A stretch of DNA of 64,000 nt from Akkermansia sp. GTDB lineage: Bacteria; Verrucomicrobiota; Verrucomicrobiia; Verrucomicrobiales; Akkermansiaceae. Below, in pieces: positions 49,764-59,026 of the stretch. Location: contig JAFYUJ010000063.1 of assembly GCA_017558555.1 (NCBI GenBank), forward strand, positions 1 through 64,000, read 5' to 3'. A program made the position numbers and the translations under genes. The notes beneath the pieces are model-generated. The model saw nothing but the letters and a program-made list of their open reading frames with translations, did not search any database and had not been told where the DNA came from. Within the stretch, counting starts at the first letter, position 1. The number at the start of each line of letters is the position of its first letter.

Positions 49764-50852
49764 ATGTCGAGTACTTTCGGTTCCGTTTTCAAAATCAGCA
49801 CCTGGGGCGAATCCCACGGTGTGGGGGTGGGAGTTGTCATTGATGGGTGTCCGGCCCGCGTACCCCTGTGCGTGGAGGATATTCAGCATGAGCTGAATCG
49901 CCGCCGCCCCGGCCAGAGTGCCATTGTGACACCGCGCTCGGAAGAAGATCGGGTGGAAATCCTCAGCGGTGTGCAGGATGGCCTGACCCTGGGCACCCCC
50001 ATTGCCCTGCTGGTGCGCAACAAGGATCACCGCTCCTCGGCCTACGATGAGATGCAGCACACCTATCGCCCCTCTCACGCCGATTATTGCTACGATGCCA
50101 AGTACGGCATACGCGCCTGGGCCGGTGGCGGGCGAGCCAGCGCACGCGAGACGATTGCGCGCGTGGCGGCAGGTGCGGTGGCGCAAGCCGTGGTGAAAAC
50201 TCTGAGTCCCGGTACCGATGTATTGGCCTGGGTGCAGCAGGTGTACACCTGTGTGTGCCCCACAGCGCCGGCAGATGTGCAGCGCGCGGTGGTGGAAGGC
50301 AACATCGTGCGCACAGCGAATGAAACAGCAGCCAAAGAAATGACACAGTCGATATTGGATGCCCGCGGCCGCGGCGATTCGCTCGGCGGTGTTGTGGCCT
50401 GCACCGTTCGTAACTGCCCCGTGGGGCTGGGCGACCCGGTTTTCGATAAATTGGAAGCCACGCTGGCCCACGCCATGATGAGCATCCCGGCCTGCAAGGG
50501 CTTTGAGGTAGGCTCCGGGTTTGCCGCAGCACAATGCAGCGGCAGTGAACACAATGATACATTCTACATGGAAGGCGCACGCGTACGCACACGTACCAAC
50601 CGCTCCGGTGGCATTCAGGGCGGTATCTCCAATGGAGAGGACATCAACATGCGCATGGCGTTCAAACCCACGGCCACGCTCATGATTGAGCAAGACACCG
50701 TAAACGATGAGCACCAAGAGGTGAAGCTGCGCGGTAAGGGGCGCCACGACCCCTGCGTCTTGCCCCGTGCAGTCCCCGTGGTGGAATCCATGGCCTGGAT
50801 TGTGCTGTGCGACCACCTGCTCCGCCAACAAGCCGTCTCCTGTATCTCCTAA
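49764..50852 (+). CDS. aroC: Chorismate synthase
   Basis: Converts 5-enolpyruvylshikimate-3-phosphate to chorismate with reduced FMN. The 362-residue protein has the family signatures GESHGVGVGVVIDGCPARVP at the start, RPSHADYCYDAKYGIRAWAG then GGRASARETIARVA, GIQGGISNGEDI and GRHDPCVLPRAVPVVE. It feeds the pathway whose phenylalanine branch is encoded by pheA in the same window. The next gene starts 24 bp later. Confidence 0.97.
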   Translation: MSSTFGSVFKISTWGESHGVGVGVVIDGCPARVPLCVEDIQHELNRRRPGQSAIVTPRSEEDRVEILSGVQDGLTLGTPIALLVRNKDHRSSAYDEMQHTYRPSHADYCYDAKYGIRAWAGGGRASARETIARVAAGAVAQAVVKTLSPGTDVLAWVQQVYTCVCPTAPADVQRAVVEGNIVRTANETAAKEMTQSILDARGRGDSLGGVVACTVRNCPVGLGDPVFDKLEATLAHAMMSIPACKGFEVGSGFAAAQCSGSEHNDTFYMEGARVRTRTNRSGGIQGGISNGEDINMRMAFKPTATLMIEQDTVNDEHQEVKLRGKGRHDPCVLPRAVPVVESMAWIVLCDHLLRQQAVSCIS

Positions 50853-50876
50853 CCCCGTTAACGCCAAGGCTGACAC

Positions 50877-51170
50877 ATGGGAATAGCTGTACTACTGGGA
50901 TATTTGAGTTCCACGTTTTTCGTGTTCTGTGGTGTGCTGAAGATGGTCACCTACATCAAGCACCAGGAACAGCTGAACGATTATGCCGTCTTTCTGGGCA
51001 ATCTCGCCATAGAAGGCTGGCCGCTGGCCGTGGGGACAGCGCTGTACCTGCTCACGCAAATTGCCTTGCAGTGCGAAAAGCAAGCCGTCATCAGCGCAGC
51101 CCCCGTTCTGCAACTGGGCAGCAAGACGCCGCCCACCTCAAAAGGCAAAGCAACCACATCTGAAAGCTGA
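50877..51170 (+). CDS. Small membrane protein, 97 aa
   Basis: Two hydrophobic segments (VLLGYLSSTFFVFCGVLKMV and WPLAVGTALYLLTQIALQC) joined by a short hydrophilic loop, with a Lys/Ser/Thr-rich C-terminal tail. Family not recognised. It is in line between aroC (24 bp) and the kinase gene (29 bp), probably within one transcript. Confidence 0.6.
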   Translation: MGIAVLLGYLSSTFFVFCGVLKMVTYIKHQEQLNDYAVFLGNLAIEGWPLAVGTALYLLTQIALQCEKQAVISAAPVLQLGSKTPPTSKGKATTSES

Positions 51171-51199
51171 CCCCCCGCGCTCACGTATTACTGTTCGAC

Positions 51200-52171
51200 A
51201 TGTATCAGGTTTCCCAGCAGGCACGCACGGCCATCGCCCAACTCATGCAGCAGCATGGGGGCGACAGCGTTGACCCGCAGGAGCTGAGCATCATCGCCGC
51301 CGGAGCTTCGGGGCGCGCCATCATGCGCAGCCCGCTTCACCCCGGCATCATCGGTATTTATTGGACCGCGGAGCGCGCGGACAACAACTCATTTCTTCCC
51401 GCCGCGCATGGGCTGGCTGCCGCCGGTGTGCGGGTGCCAGCCATTCTGGCAGAGCAAGACTGCGGCCAAGGCTGCGGTGTTTGCCTGGTGCAGGATTTGG
51501 GGAATGCAGACCTGCTCAGCCTGAAACAAGCAGATTGGGAGACGAGGAAAGCGGCCTACACCCAAGCCATACAGGCTGTGGCACCGCTGCACCGGCTCAC
51601 CCCCGACTGGCCCCTGCAACCGGGCTTTGATGCACAGCTTTATCGCTGGGAGCAAAGCTACTTTGCAGAGCATTACCTCCAAGCCTACTGCGGCAAAGAT
51701 GCCACCGATTTCCTGAGCCGGCCGGCCTTGCAAGAGATGGCCGATTGGCTGGCAGCCCTACCCACCAGCCCGGTTCACCGCGATTTTCAGAGCCAGAACA
51801 TCATGCTGACGGGCGAAACCGCCACACTCATCGATTTTCAGGGCATGCGCCTGGGGCGCCCCGAGTATGATATGGCCTCCCTCCTGCTGGACCCCTACAT
51901 GAGCCTGAGCCCGGCAGAACAGGAAGAATTGCTCGACATCTGGGAAACTACACGGGGCGAGAACATCGACCGCAACATCTTCGCAGCCTGTGCCTTGCAA
52001 CGCATCATGCAAGCACTGGGAGCATTCGCCAATATTGGTCTCAATCAGCACAAGGAATGGTATCTCAACCTCATCCCGGCGGGGTTGACATCGCTTAAAC
52101 GCGCCATGAAGCTCGCCCCGACCGGTTCACCCGCAGCCCACGTAGCAGCATGTCTTCAAGCCGTTCTATAA
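51200..52171 (+). CDS. Aminoglycoside-phosphotransferase-fold kinase, AmgK-like
   Basis: A 323-residue kinase. The catalytic loop is PVHRDFQSQNIML (H193, D195, N200). The metal-binding Asp 212 is in TLIDFQGMRLG, followed by PEYDMASLLLDPYM. The N-terminal nucleotide loop is AGASGR (34-39). DFQ in place of DFG, with RDFQSQN, is typical of the AmgK-type cell-wall sugar kinases (MurNAc/GlcNAc anomeric kinases) and their relatives. Recycling of peptidoglycan sugars is therefore plausible, but no murU or mupP is adjacent. The end overlaps the next gene by 22 bp. Confidence 0.8.
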   Translation: MYQVSQQARTAIAQLMQQHGGDSVDPQELSIIAAGASGRAIMRSPLHPGIIGIYWTAERADNNSFLPAAHGLAAAGVRVPAILAEQDCGQGCGVCLVQDLGNADLLSLKQADWETRKAAYTQAIQAVAPLHRLTPDWPLQPGFDAQLYRWEQSYFAEHYLQAYCGKDATDFLSRPALQEMADWLAALPTSPVHRDFQSQNIMLTGETATLIDFQGMRLGRPEYDMASLLLDPYMSLSPAEQEELLDIWETTRGENIDRNIFAACALQRIMQALGAFANIGLNQHKEWYLNLIPAGLTSLKRAMKLAPTGSPAAHVAACLQAVL

Positions 52172-53496
52172 GTTACAAAGGCTGGTTCATCTGGCTGGTC
52201 CTCATCATCGGTGCCTGGTTTGGCGGCAAGAGCCTCTTCCCGGGTGCGGATACGAAAATTTTTGATTACATCGGCCACAAAAACGGCTGGACTAAGCAAG
52301 AACACGCCCAGCTGCATCTCCCCGGCAAGGAACTGCAAATGGAAACGGTGCTCAGCGAAAAACGCACGCTCATCTGCCCTGCGGTAGGCAAGGTAGAACT
52401 CAATGACAGTACTGCTCAAAATTGCTTTGCAGCCCTGCCCCTGCAAACGCAGGATATGGCCGTGTTGCTGCGCTACCTCGCCCAAGCGGGGACCCGCTCG
52501 GTTGGTGTATCAGCCCCCTTTGTGTGGCAGGAAGAGCCGGGTGACATGGCACGCCAGATGTTCTGCACGGCGTTGCAAAGCTTTGACAGCGCCGTCATTG
52601 GCCTGCGTGGGCGAACCGCAGCCCAGGCAGATTTCACCCCTGTAGCGCTGCGCAATATATCCATCCCCGCCGAACAGGTGGAGGGCGACCCCACCGGGCT
52701 CCCGGCTGCTAATAAGCCCCACCCCAATGGGTTGGCCAGCTCCCCCGATGCGCTCAAAGTCACCTGGGCTCCCGACTGGCTGGATGATGAACCGTTGACC
52801 CACAAGCCCTCTGCCCTGGCGGAAATTTCCTACCCGCTGCTCATGCGTTGGAATGGGGAAACCATACCCACCCTTCCCTTGCGACTGGCTTTGATGCACC
52901 TTGGGCTCACTCCGGCGGATGTAGGAGTGCGGTTGGGGCGAGACATCCGTTTCGGCGGGCGCAGTCTGCCACTGGATGAGCACGGGCGCACCCGGCTCAC
53001 CCATGCTGCCACGGTCGAGATTCCGCTGGCCGATGTTGTGGGGGGTAAGAGCGAACAGGTGAAAAAACTTGGCGAAAAGCCCTGTGTCTTCATTGCCCAA
53101 CCGCATGAGGGCGCAGAAAACGCCGCAAGATTACAGCTGATGGCGGCCACCATTTCCCAGCTCATCGGCAAGGAAAAGATAGAGTACACGAAATCCACAC
53201 GTCCCTGCGGTGGCAAAGTGCTGGAACCCGTCAGGGTACAAACTGACATCTGGATACCAGTGATGGCAACCGGGGCTATTGCGCTTTCCCTGTTGATTCT
53301 CCCTTGGTTGCCGTTGCTGATAAGGCTCATCATCATCAAAGGCAGCCTCGTTCTTCTGTTCTGGCAGGTAGCACGCTGCGCTCTCAACGGCTTCTGGTTC
53401 AGCATCACAGCTGCCACCATTTGCTGGGCGCTGTGGACGTTGGCTCTGCTGGTGCTGCGGCCGAAAGAACGCGGCTATTTCCGCCGCCGGAGATAA
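52150..53496 (+). CDS. CHASE2-like sensor-domain membrane protein without visible output domain
   Basis: A 448-residue protein. An N-terminal membrane segment (GWFIWLVLIIGAWFGGKSLF) is followed by a large periplasmic domain whose order resembles CHASE2: LLRYLAQAGTRSVGVSAPFV, ISYPLLMRWNGETIPTLPLR then LALMHLGL, and RFGGRSLPLDEHGRTRLTH. Two to four C-terminal membrane segments follow (about 368-440) and a basic end. CHASE2 normally feeds a kinase, cyclase or diguanylate cyclase; none follows here. It overlaps the kinase gene by 22 bp and is probably co-expressed with it. Confidence 0.65.
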   Translation: MSSSRSISYKGWFIWLVLIIGAWFGGKSLFPGADTKIFDYIGHKNGWTKQEHAQLHLPGKELQMETVLSEKRTLICPAVGKVELNDSTAQNCFAALPLQTQDMAVLLRYLAQAGTRSVGVSAPFVWQEEPGDMARQMFCTALQSFDSAVIGLRGRTAAQADFTPVALRNISIPAEQVEGDPTGLPAANKPHPNGLASSPDALKVTWAPDWLDDEPLTHKPSALAEISYPLLMRWNGETIPTLPLRLALMHLGLTPADVGVRLGRDIRFGGRSLPLDEHGRTRLTHAATVEIPLADVVGGKSEQVKKLGEKPCVFIAQPHEGAENAARLQLMAATISQLIGKEKIEYTKSTRPCGGKVLEPVRVQTDIWIPVMATGAIALSLLILPWLPLLIRLIIIKGSLVLLFWQVARCALNGFWFSITAATICWALWTLALLVLRPKERGYFRRRR

Positions 53497-53556
53497 GCGA
53501 CATTCCCCGATTCCGGGGAAGAAACGGGGGATAAACGAAAAGCGGAAGCTACCGCA

Positions 53557-55662
53557 TCAGCGCTTTTGCAATTTCACCACGGTGCGGAGGGTGCAACGCC
53601 CCTGGTCTATGGTAACAGAGCCATACAAACTCTTGGCAATACCGGCAGCCAACTCAGCTGAAACCGCCCATTCTTCCAGCATTTCAGAGAGTTTTTCCAA
53701 GTCGCTTATCTGCGCATTCTCCGCCGAGACAACACTCTCTGTCGCATCCTCGATTTCCGACATGGGAACAGCCTCTTCTTCTGCCGGGATTCGGGAGCGA
53801 TAAGAATCTGCAATACCACGCAACGTTGTGGCCAGGGGCTCGAAATGCAGAGAGAAAACGGCGCCCTGATACGGCATCGTACCTGTAGCAGCAGAAACAA
53901 GTTTCTCATTGTATGCAGAGGAGCTTCCGACGACAAAATTGGTGTCGCTCACGGTCACATTGGGCACCATGTGCTCCGTGCAAACCGGCATATAGAAACA
54001 GTAGGAGATGGCATCCCCCGTTTGTTTGGAGGGGAAAGAGAGCGCTTTCACCAGCAAGGAACTGCCAAAGCATTTGCCCGCCACCCCGGCAGCCGCTTGC
54101 ATGATGGTATCCCAGCCTTGTGCCAGGCATGCACGCTGCGTGACAGGGGCACTGTATGCCAAGCGAGGCATGGCAACCGTATTATCGGAGGCTCCGCCAA
54201 AAAGCGACGGCAATGAGCCATCTGCATCCACCAGGAAAGCCCCCCCCCGGCCCAGCCCCTGTCCCATGGTCGAGAAAGCCTGGTCGAGGAGATTACACTC
54301 CGGCATCAACTTCTCAATAAAGCCGATGGTCTCATCCGATTCTTTCTTTTTCTCCTCTGTCAAGGTCAGGGCGTAGCCTTTCCAGGCATCCAGCAGAGGC
54401 GGCAGGAATTGGCCCAAAGTTGGAGCGGAGGCTACGCTGTGGAACGGGGTGGATTCTGCGTAGAAGATATTGCCACGGGCATTGGATTGAGCCACATAAC
54501 GCAACACCCCGGGCTCATACGAGGCGCCGGCGGCATCATAGCTGGTTTCCAGCGTCAGCTCTTGCTTATTCATGCGGCACAGCAACAAAGCATCCTGATT
54601 CTGTGCGGGGCCAAAAAGCCCCAAAAGCTGTTTTTGCAGTGCCTCTACCCCGGCAGAGGCTTTGGTGTATTCGGCTTTGCGGTCGCGGTACACAATGCCC
54701 AGCACATCGAAAATGCGACGCATAGCCGCAGCAGCCACGGAAACGGGCTTGCGCTGCGCAGCATCGGCAGCTTGTACCACCTCTTTCCCGGCATAGCCCA
54801 CAAACAATAAATCTTGCAGATGAGCATCACATGCGGCAAGCTGGGGAGCCACCAGCGCCGATTGCTCCACGGAGGAGGGCAAATTCACATCCTGCGGATT
54901 GGCACACAAAGCCACCACCAGAGTCGAGCCACAGTTTTTCACCATCAGATACAAATCTTTCCGGGTACCCGGCGCCACCTCTGCTTCCTTGATTTTGACA
55001 CCGATAAATCCATCATGCTCCATGGGCTCAGCCTGCTCCATATAGGAAACCAGCGCCATAGAAACCAGCATTTTGGCCCACTGTTCCACTTGTTTTTCCT
55101 GACCATCGCTCAGCGTCAGCACAGCGTACAGAGGCTTCATCTGCCATTTATTGAGGACGGCATCTTTATCAGCCTCCATGCTCTGAATGAAAGTTTGTGA
55201 CGAAGCTTGCCGAATGAGGCGTTTGAGTTCCTTTCGTGCATCATCAGCCCACGATTCGTGAAAACGATTCCGTTCTTCATATTCTTGAGAGACAGCAAAC
55301 AATGACAAAAGAAGCTGCACGCCCTCTGCGCTACCATCTCCCAAGCTCACTGCGAAACTTTGCAGCGCATTCAACTCATCGGGCACGGGGCCCACCGGTT
55401 GGTCCAACCACATCCCGCCGGAGAGAAACTGGCGAAGATGCTTACCCATGTGGGCAAAGGCAAGGTATCCATCCGTATCCGCCGGAATGTAAGCCAGAGC
55501 CGACAACGCAGCCTGGCGTTGCTGCATCTCCCCGGCCTGAATCGGCGTTGTTTGAGCCAGCTCGGCAAACACCTCCTCAGCAGCCACTTTTTGTGGAGCA
55601 GCCTGTGAACACAGAGTGCCCACCGTCATAGCCAACGCGGTAAGAATCACTTGCTTCTTCAT
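53557..55662 (-). CDS. Large secreted hypothetical protein, 701 aa
   Basis: Signal peptide (KKQVILTALAMTVGTLCSQA). The mature protein is mostly alpha/beta with repeated patterns such as LSALAYIPADTDGYLAFAHM and LAYSAPVTQRACLAQGWDTI, and an acidic C-terminal helix (ISDLEKLSEMLEEWAVS). The family is not recognised; the start resembles DUF3352-like or other secreted structural proteins only loosely. ATG 55662 lies 7 bases after TATAGT of a TTTACA/TATAGT promoter, so the message is leaderless. It is divergent from the phosphate transporter. Confidence 0.7.
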   Translation of the reverse strand: MKKQVILTALAMTVGTLCSQAAPQKVAAEEVFAELAQTTPIQAGEMQQRQAALSALAYIPADTDGYLAFAHMGKHLRQFLSGGMWLDQPVGPVPDELNALQSFAVSLGDGSAEGVQLLLSLFAVSQEYEERNRFHESWADDARKELKRLIRQASSQTFIQSMEADKDAVLNKWQMKPLYAVLTLSDGQEKQVEQWAKMLVSMALVSYMEQAEPMEHDGFIGVKIKEAEVAPGTRKDLYLMVKNCGSTLVVALCANPQDVNLPSSVEQSALVAPQLAACDAHLQDLLFVGYAGKEVVQAADAAQRKPVSVAAAAMRRIFDVLGIVYRDRKAEYTKASAGVEALQKQLLGLFGPAQNQDALLLCRMNKQELTLETSYDAAGASYEPGVLRYVAQSNARGNIFYAESTPFHSVASAPTLGQFLPPLLDAWKGYALTLTEEKKKESDETIGFIEKLMPECNLLDQAFSTMGQGLGRGGAFLVDADGSLPSLFGGASDNTVAMPRLAYSAPVTQRACLAQGWDTIMQAAAGVAGKCFGSSLLVKALSFPSKQTGDAISYCFYMPVCTEHMVPNVTVSDTNFVVGSSSAYNEKLVSAATGTMPYQGAVFSLHFEPLATTLRGIADSYRSRIPAEEEAVPMSEIEDATESVVSAENAQISDLEKLSEMLEEWAVSAELAAGIAKSLYGSVTIDQGRCTLRTVVKLQKR

Positions 55663-55669
55663 ACCAAAC

Positions 55670-55698
55670 ACTATAACGAAACAAAAGCCGGGTGTAAA
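55670..55698 (-). promoter_or_regulatory. Promoter of the 53557-55662 gene
   Basis: On the minus strand TTTACA (55698-55693), 17-bp spacer, TATAGT (55675-55670). The -10 box ends 7 bases before the start codon. Confidence 0.6.
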
Positions 55699-55750
55699 GC
55701 CGAAAGGGGCTACACCACACCATAAAGCAGGCAAAAAAATCACATTTTTC

Positions 55751-55779
55751 TTGTATCGGACAACGGAACATGGTAGAAC
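55751..55779 (+). promoter_or_regulatory. Promoter of the phosphate transporter gene
   Basis: TTGTAT (55751-55756), 17-bp spacer, TAGAAC (55774-55779). The leader would be about 7 bases. Confidence 0.5.
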
Positions 55780-55792
55780 AGGCGCGTATACC

Positions 55793-57997
55793 ATGGAAAT
55801 CTACTACGTTATCTTTGGCATGTTGGCGTTGCTCTCAGTCTTCGGGCTGATTGTCGGTGTGAGCAATGACGCCTGTAACTTCCTGAACTCCTCCATTGGC
55901 TGCCGTGCAGGCACCTACAACCAGGCTGTGGCCGTGGCGGCTGTGGGCGTATTGCTGGGTGCCTGTTTCTCCAGCGGCATGATGAGTGTGGCGCGCAATG
56001 GTGTGATGGAGCCGGCCATGTTTACCTTCCACGAGGTCATGCTGCTTTACTTGGCTGTGATGGTGGCAAACATCATCCTGCTGGACACCTTCAACACACT
56101 GGGCTTGCCTACCTCCACTACTGTGTCGCTGGTCTTCTCCTTGCTGGGTGCTGCCGTGGGTATGGCCATTGTCAGCAGTGGTGAGTTCCTCTCCTGCCCC
56201 TTGGTGGAATACATCAACGAGGAGCGCTGCATCAAGATGATTATCGCCATCTTCGCTTCTGTAGCCATTGCCTTTACAGTAGGGTCTATCGTCATGTGGC
56301 TGGCTCGTCTGATATTCAGCTTCCGCTTCCAGCGTATGTATAAAGCCATCGGTCCGCTGTGGTGTGGTCTGGCTTTCACCGCCATCAGCTATTTCATCTT
56401 CTTCAAGGGTCTCAAGGGCAGTATCTTCAAGTCTGACATTCAGGCGCTGATTGATGCCGGACTCGTACCCATGATTGTCAGCTGTGCTGCTGTATTCTGG
56501 ATTCTCTTCTCGGCATTCCTGCAATACATCTGCAAGATTAACACCCTGCGCATTGCCGTACTTGCCGGTACCGGCTCACTGGCTCTTGCCTTTGCCGGCA
56601 ACGATATGGTGAACTTCATCGGTGTCTTCATGGCAGCCAAGGACGCTCTGTTTGACCCGGCCGTCACCCCCGATGTGGTAAATACCCTCAAGATGGGTGA
56701 TATTCTGGCAGGCGATGGTGCAGCAGCCAGCATCTACTATCTGCTGGGTGCCGGCATTATCATGGTATTGGCCCTCTTCTTCTCCAAGAAAGCTCGCAAA
56801 GTGACAGAGACGGAGCTCAAGCTTTCCTCCTCCAGCCAGGGCAAGGAACGCTTTGGCTCCAGCCAGCCCGCCCGCATCATCGTGCGTTCGGCCCTCAACA
56901 CCGCGCGTTTCATCGGGCGCATCACCCCTGCTCCCATTGCCTCCTTTGTGAGCAAGCGCTTCGAGCCGCTCACCCCCGAGGAAGAAACGGATGCCAACTA
57001 CGACATGATTCGTGCTTCCGTCAACCTGACCATCGCAGCTCTTCTCATCTCCGTGGGTACGGACATGGGCCTGCCTCTGTCCACCACCTATGTTATCTTC
57101 ATGGTGTCCATGGGTAGCTCTCTGGCAGACCGCGCCTGGGGCCGCGACAGCGCCGTGTACCGCATCACCGGCGTGCTCACCGTGATTGCCGGTTGGCTCA
57201 TCACAGGCATCGCCGCCTGTCTGGCAGCCCTGCTTGTGGCTCTTATCCTGGGCTACTGCGGCACCTGGGGCATGGTTATCATGCTCACGACTGCAGGCAT
57301 CCTGCTCATCAAGTCCACCTTCTTCACCCAGTCCGTGCGCCAGGAAATCCGCATGCTGGACGTGAACAAGGAAAGCTCCATGCACGACTTCGGCGCTTCT
57401 GCCGCCGGGCGTCTGGGTCGCATGGTGGGCATCTACAACGCCATGGTCAAGGCACTGCTGGAAGAAGACCTCGACACACTGAAGCGACTGCGCAAGAAGA
57501 CCCGCAACCTCAAGCGCGATATCCAGCAGATTAAAGAGAATGAGGTATTGCCCACCCTGCCCACCATCCCGGCAGCGCAAGCAGATCGCGGCCAGCTGAT
57601 TTTCCGCATCACTGAGATTTCGCTCGTCACCTGTGAATGCCTGCTCACCTTGGTCAAGGCCAGTTTCAACCACATCGACAACACTCACGAAGGGCTGAAC
57701 CAGGCCCAGGCCAAGGACTTGCTTGCGCTCAATGAAAAGATTGGGCGTTTCTATCCCGACCTGATTGATATGCTCAAGGCCGGCAACTACGATGGCATCA
57801 AGAGCATGCTGGAATCCACAGACAAGTTGGGCAATGACTTTGCAGACTGCATCACCCGCCACCTCATGCACAACGCAGCAGATGACAGCAGCATGCGCAA
57901 CGGCATTCTCTACCTCACCCTCCTCAACGAAACCCGCGCCATGGTGAGCCACGCGTTCGCTCTCATCGAGCGCATCAAGGAGCTCTACGAAGGTTAA
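55793..57997 (+). CDS. PiT family inorganic phosphate transporter with fused PhoU-like domain
   Basis: A 734-residue transporter. The two PiT signatures are VSNDACNFLNSSIGCRAGTY (N-terminal half) and AFAGNDMVNFIGVFMA (middle). Each is linked to a paired LPTSTTVSLVFSLLGAAVG or GLPLSTTYVIFMVSMGSSLA element. About ten membrane segments extend to about 520. The last 215 residues (from about 520: NAMVKALLEEDLDTLKRLRK and RGQLIFRITEISLVTCECLL) are helical and PhoU-like, as in other PiT-PhoU proteins. It has its own promoter and terminator. ATG 55793 starts the first membrane segment. Confidence 0.9.
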   Translation: MEIYYVIFGMLALLSVFGLIVGVSNDACNFLNSSIGCRAGTYNQAVAVAAVGVLLGACFSSGMMSVARNGVMEPAMFTFHEVMLLYLAVMVANIILLDTFNTLGLPTSTTVSLVFSLLGAAVGMAIVSSGEFLSCPLVEYINEERCIKMIIAIFASVAIAFTVGSIVMWLARLIFSFRFQRMYKAIGPLWCGLAFTAISYFIFFKGLKGSIFKSDIQALIDAGLVPMIVSCAAVFWILFSAFLQYICKINTLRIAVLAGTGSLALAFAGNDMVNFIGVFMAAKDALFDPAVTPDVVNTLKMGDILAGDGAAASIYYLLGAGIIMVLALFFSKKARKVTETELKLSSSSQGKERFGSSQPARIIVRSALNTARFIGRITPAPIASFVSKRFEPLTPEEETDANYDMIRASVNLTIAALLISVGTDMGLPLSTTYVIFMVSMGSSLADRAWGRDSAVYRITGVLTVIAGWLITGIAACLAALLVALILGYCGTWGMVIMLTTAGILLIKSTFFTQSVRQEIRMLDVNKESSMHDFGASAAGRLGRMVGIYNAMVKALLEEDLDTLKRLRKKTRNLKRDIQQIKENEVLPTLPTIPAAQADRGQLIFRITEISLVTCECLLTLVKASFNHIDNTHEGLNQAQAKDLLALNEKIGRFYPDLIDMLKAGNYDGIKSMLESTDKLGNDFADCITRHLMHNAADDSSMRNGILYLTLLNETRAMVSHAFALIERIKELYEG

Positions 57998-58017
57998 TCC
58001 CCCTGCTTTTCTCCCCC

Positions 58018-58060
58018 AAAGGTGGTGGCCGTTCTCATGCGGTCACCACCTTTTCTTTTT
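58018..58060 (+). terminator. Intrinsic terminator after the phosphate transporter gene
   Basis: Stem AAAGGTGGTG / CACCACCTTT (with inner GCC/GGT pairs), followed by TCTTTTT. Confidence 0.8.
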
Positions 58061-58092
58061 GCTGATTTTTTGAAATTTCAATATAATTTTTG

Positions 58093-58121
58093 TGGACGCA
58101 CGCCGCGATGTGATGTAGAAT
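58093..58121 (+). promoter_or_regulatory. Promoter of birA
   Basis: TGGACG (58093-58098), 17-bp spacer, TAGAAT (58116-58121). The -10 box ends 7 bases before the GTG start, implying a leaderless message. Confidence 0.5.
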
Positions 58122-58128
58122 AACGCCC

Positions 58129-58854
58129 GTGAGCGTGAAATGGAAAGTTGAAGAATTGGAAGAATGCGAATCCACATTCAATGTGGCACGCAAGATGCCT
58201 GCATGGACCATCGTCAGCACACGCAGGCAAACAAAAGGGCGTGGCCGATTCAATCGCCCGTGGGTTGGCGAGGAAGGCGGGCTCTGGGTCACCTACAACC
58301 TGCCGATTGACCCGCATTCACACATCCACTGGGGTTTGCTTCCTCTGGTCGCCGGAGCTGCCATCATGGATGCCCTGAAAGCCTACAACATCCCCGGGCT
58401 GCGTCTACGCTGGCCCAACGATGTGCTGGTGGGCAAGGCCAAGCTGGCCGGCATTCTGGTGGAGAGGCCCTCTGCCAACATGGCATCTATCGGCATTGGC
58501 ATCAACATGTTCAACAATCTCAAGAGTTTGCAAGGGCTCACCATCGACCCCGCCACACGTATGGCAGATTTGGTGCCGGCATGTCCTTCCGTTGCAAAGT
58601 TCCGCACTATTCTCGGCGATGATATCGCAGAAATTTTCCACTACTTCGAGCAAGGTGGGCTGGATGCCATTTCTTCCATGCTGGATGCCGCCTGGGGCGA
58701 AAGCCGACCGGTGGTGGCCATTACGGATACCGAGCGAATCTGCGGATTCTTTGCCGGTGTGGAGCACGATGGTTCGCCCATCCTGCGCCGCCCCGATGGC
58801 TCCACCATCACCGTACCCGGCATTACCGTCAACCGGCTCAAGGAACTTATCTGA
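58129..58854 (+). CDS. birA: Biotin-[acetyl-CoA-carboxylase] ligase (no DNA-binding domain)
   Basis: Attaches biotin to carboxylases through biotinyl-AMP. The 241-residue protein has the adenylate-loop motif KGRGRFNRPW (36-45), LRWPNDVLVGKAKLAGILVE and GIGINM, typical of the catalytic BPL domain. It lacks the N-terminal HTH of E. coli BirA, so it should not be a repressor. The start is GTG 58129, just after the -10 box; the next codon pair is another GTG. It has its own terminator. Confidence 0.93.
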   Translation: MSVKWKVEELEECESTFNVARKMPAWTIVSTRRQTKGRGRFNRPWVGEEGGLWVTYNLPIDPHSHIHWGLLPLVAGAAIMDALKAYNIPGLRLRWPNDVLVGKAKLAGILVERPSANMASIGIGINMFNNLKSLQGLTIDPATRMADLVPACPSVAKFRTILGDDIAEIFHYFEQGGLDAISSMLDAAWGESRPVVAITDTERICGFFAGVEHDGSPILRRPDGSTITVPGITVNRLKELI

Positions 58855-58880
58855 CTCCCTTCCATCCTTTTTCTTCTTCG

Positions 58881-58912
58881 GGCTGATTGCTGCACGCAAT
58901 CAGCCTTTTTGT
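58881..58912 (+). terminator. Intrinsic terminator after birA
   Basis: A 10-bp perfect stem GGCTGATTGC / GCAATCAGCC followed by five T. Confidence 0.9.
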
Positions 58913-58919
58913 TTGCACC

Positions 58920-59026
58920 CCAAAACGAAGTCAGCCGCAGATCCTGAGATCTGCGGCTGCCCAACTACCCTATGAAATGGGCCCTTTTCAAGCCCAGGAT
59001 TCTGTTTTGAGTCCGAATCCGAAGAC
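58920..59026 (-). ncRNA. Candidate structured small RNA (no family recognised)
   Basis: The 317-bp gap between birA and the TonB gene contains a minus-strand promoter: TTGACG (59061-59056), 17-bp spacer, TACAAT (59038-59033). The transcript, starting near 59026, would have hairpins GGATTC/GAATCC, GGGC/GCCC and an 11-bp stem AGCCGCAGATC / GATCTGCGGCT near 58932-58957. That last stem is followed by TGACTTCGTTTT and could terminate it. It does not match SRP, 6S, tmRNA or RNase P by eye. Confidence 0.4.
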
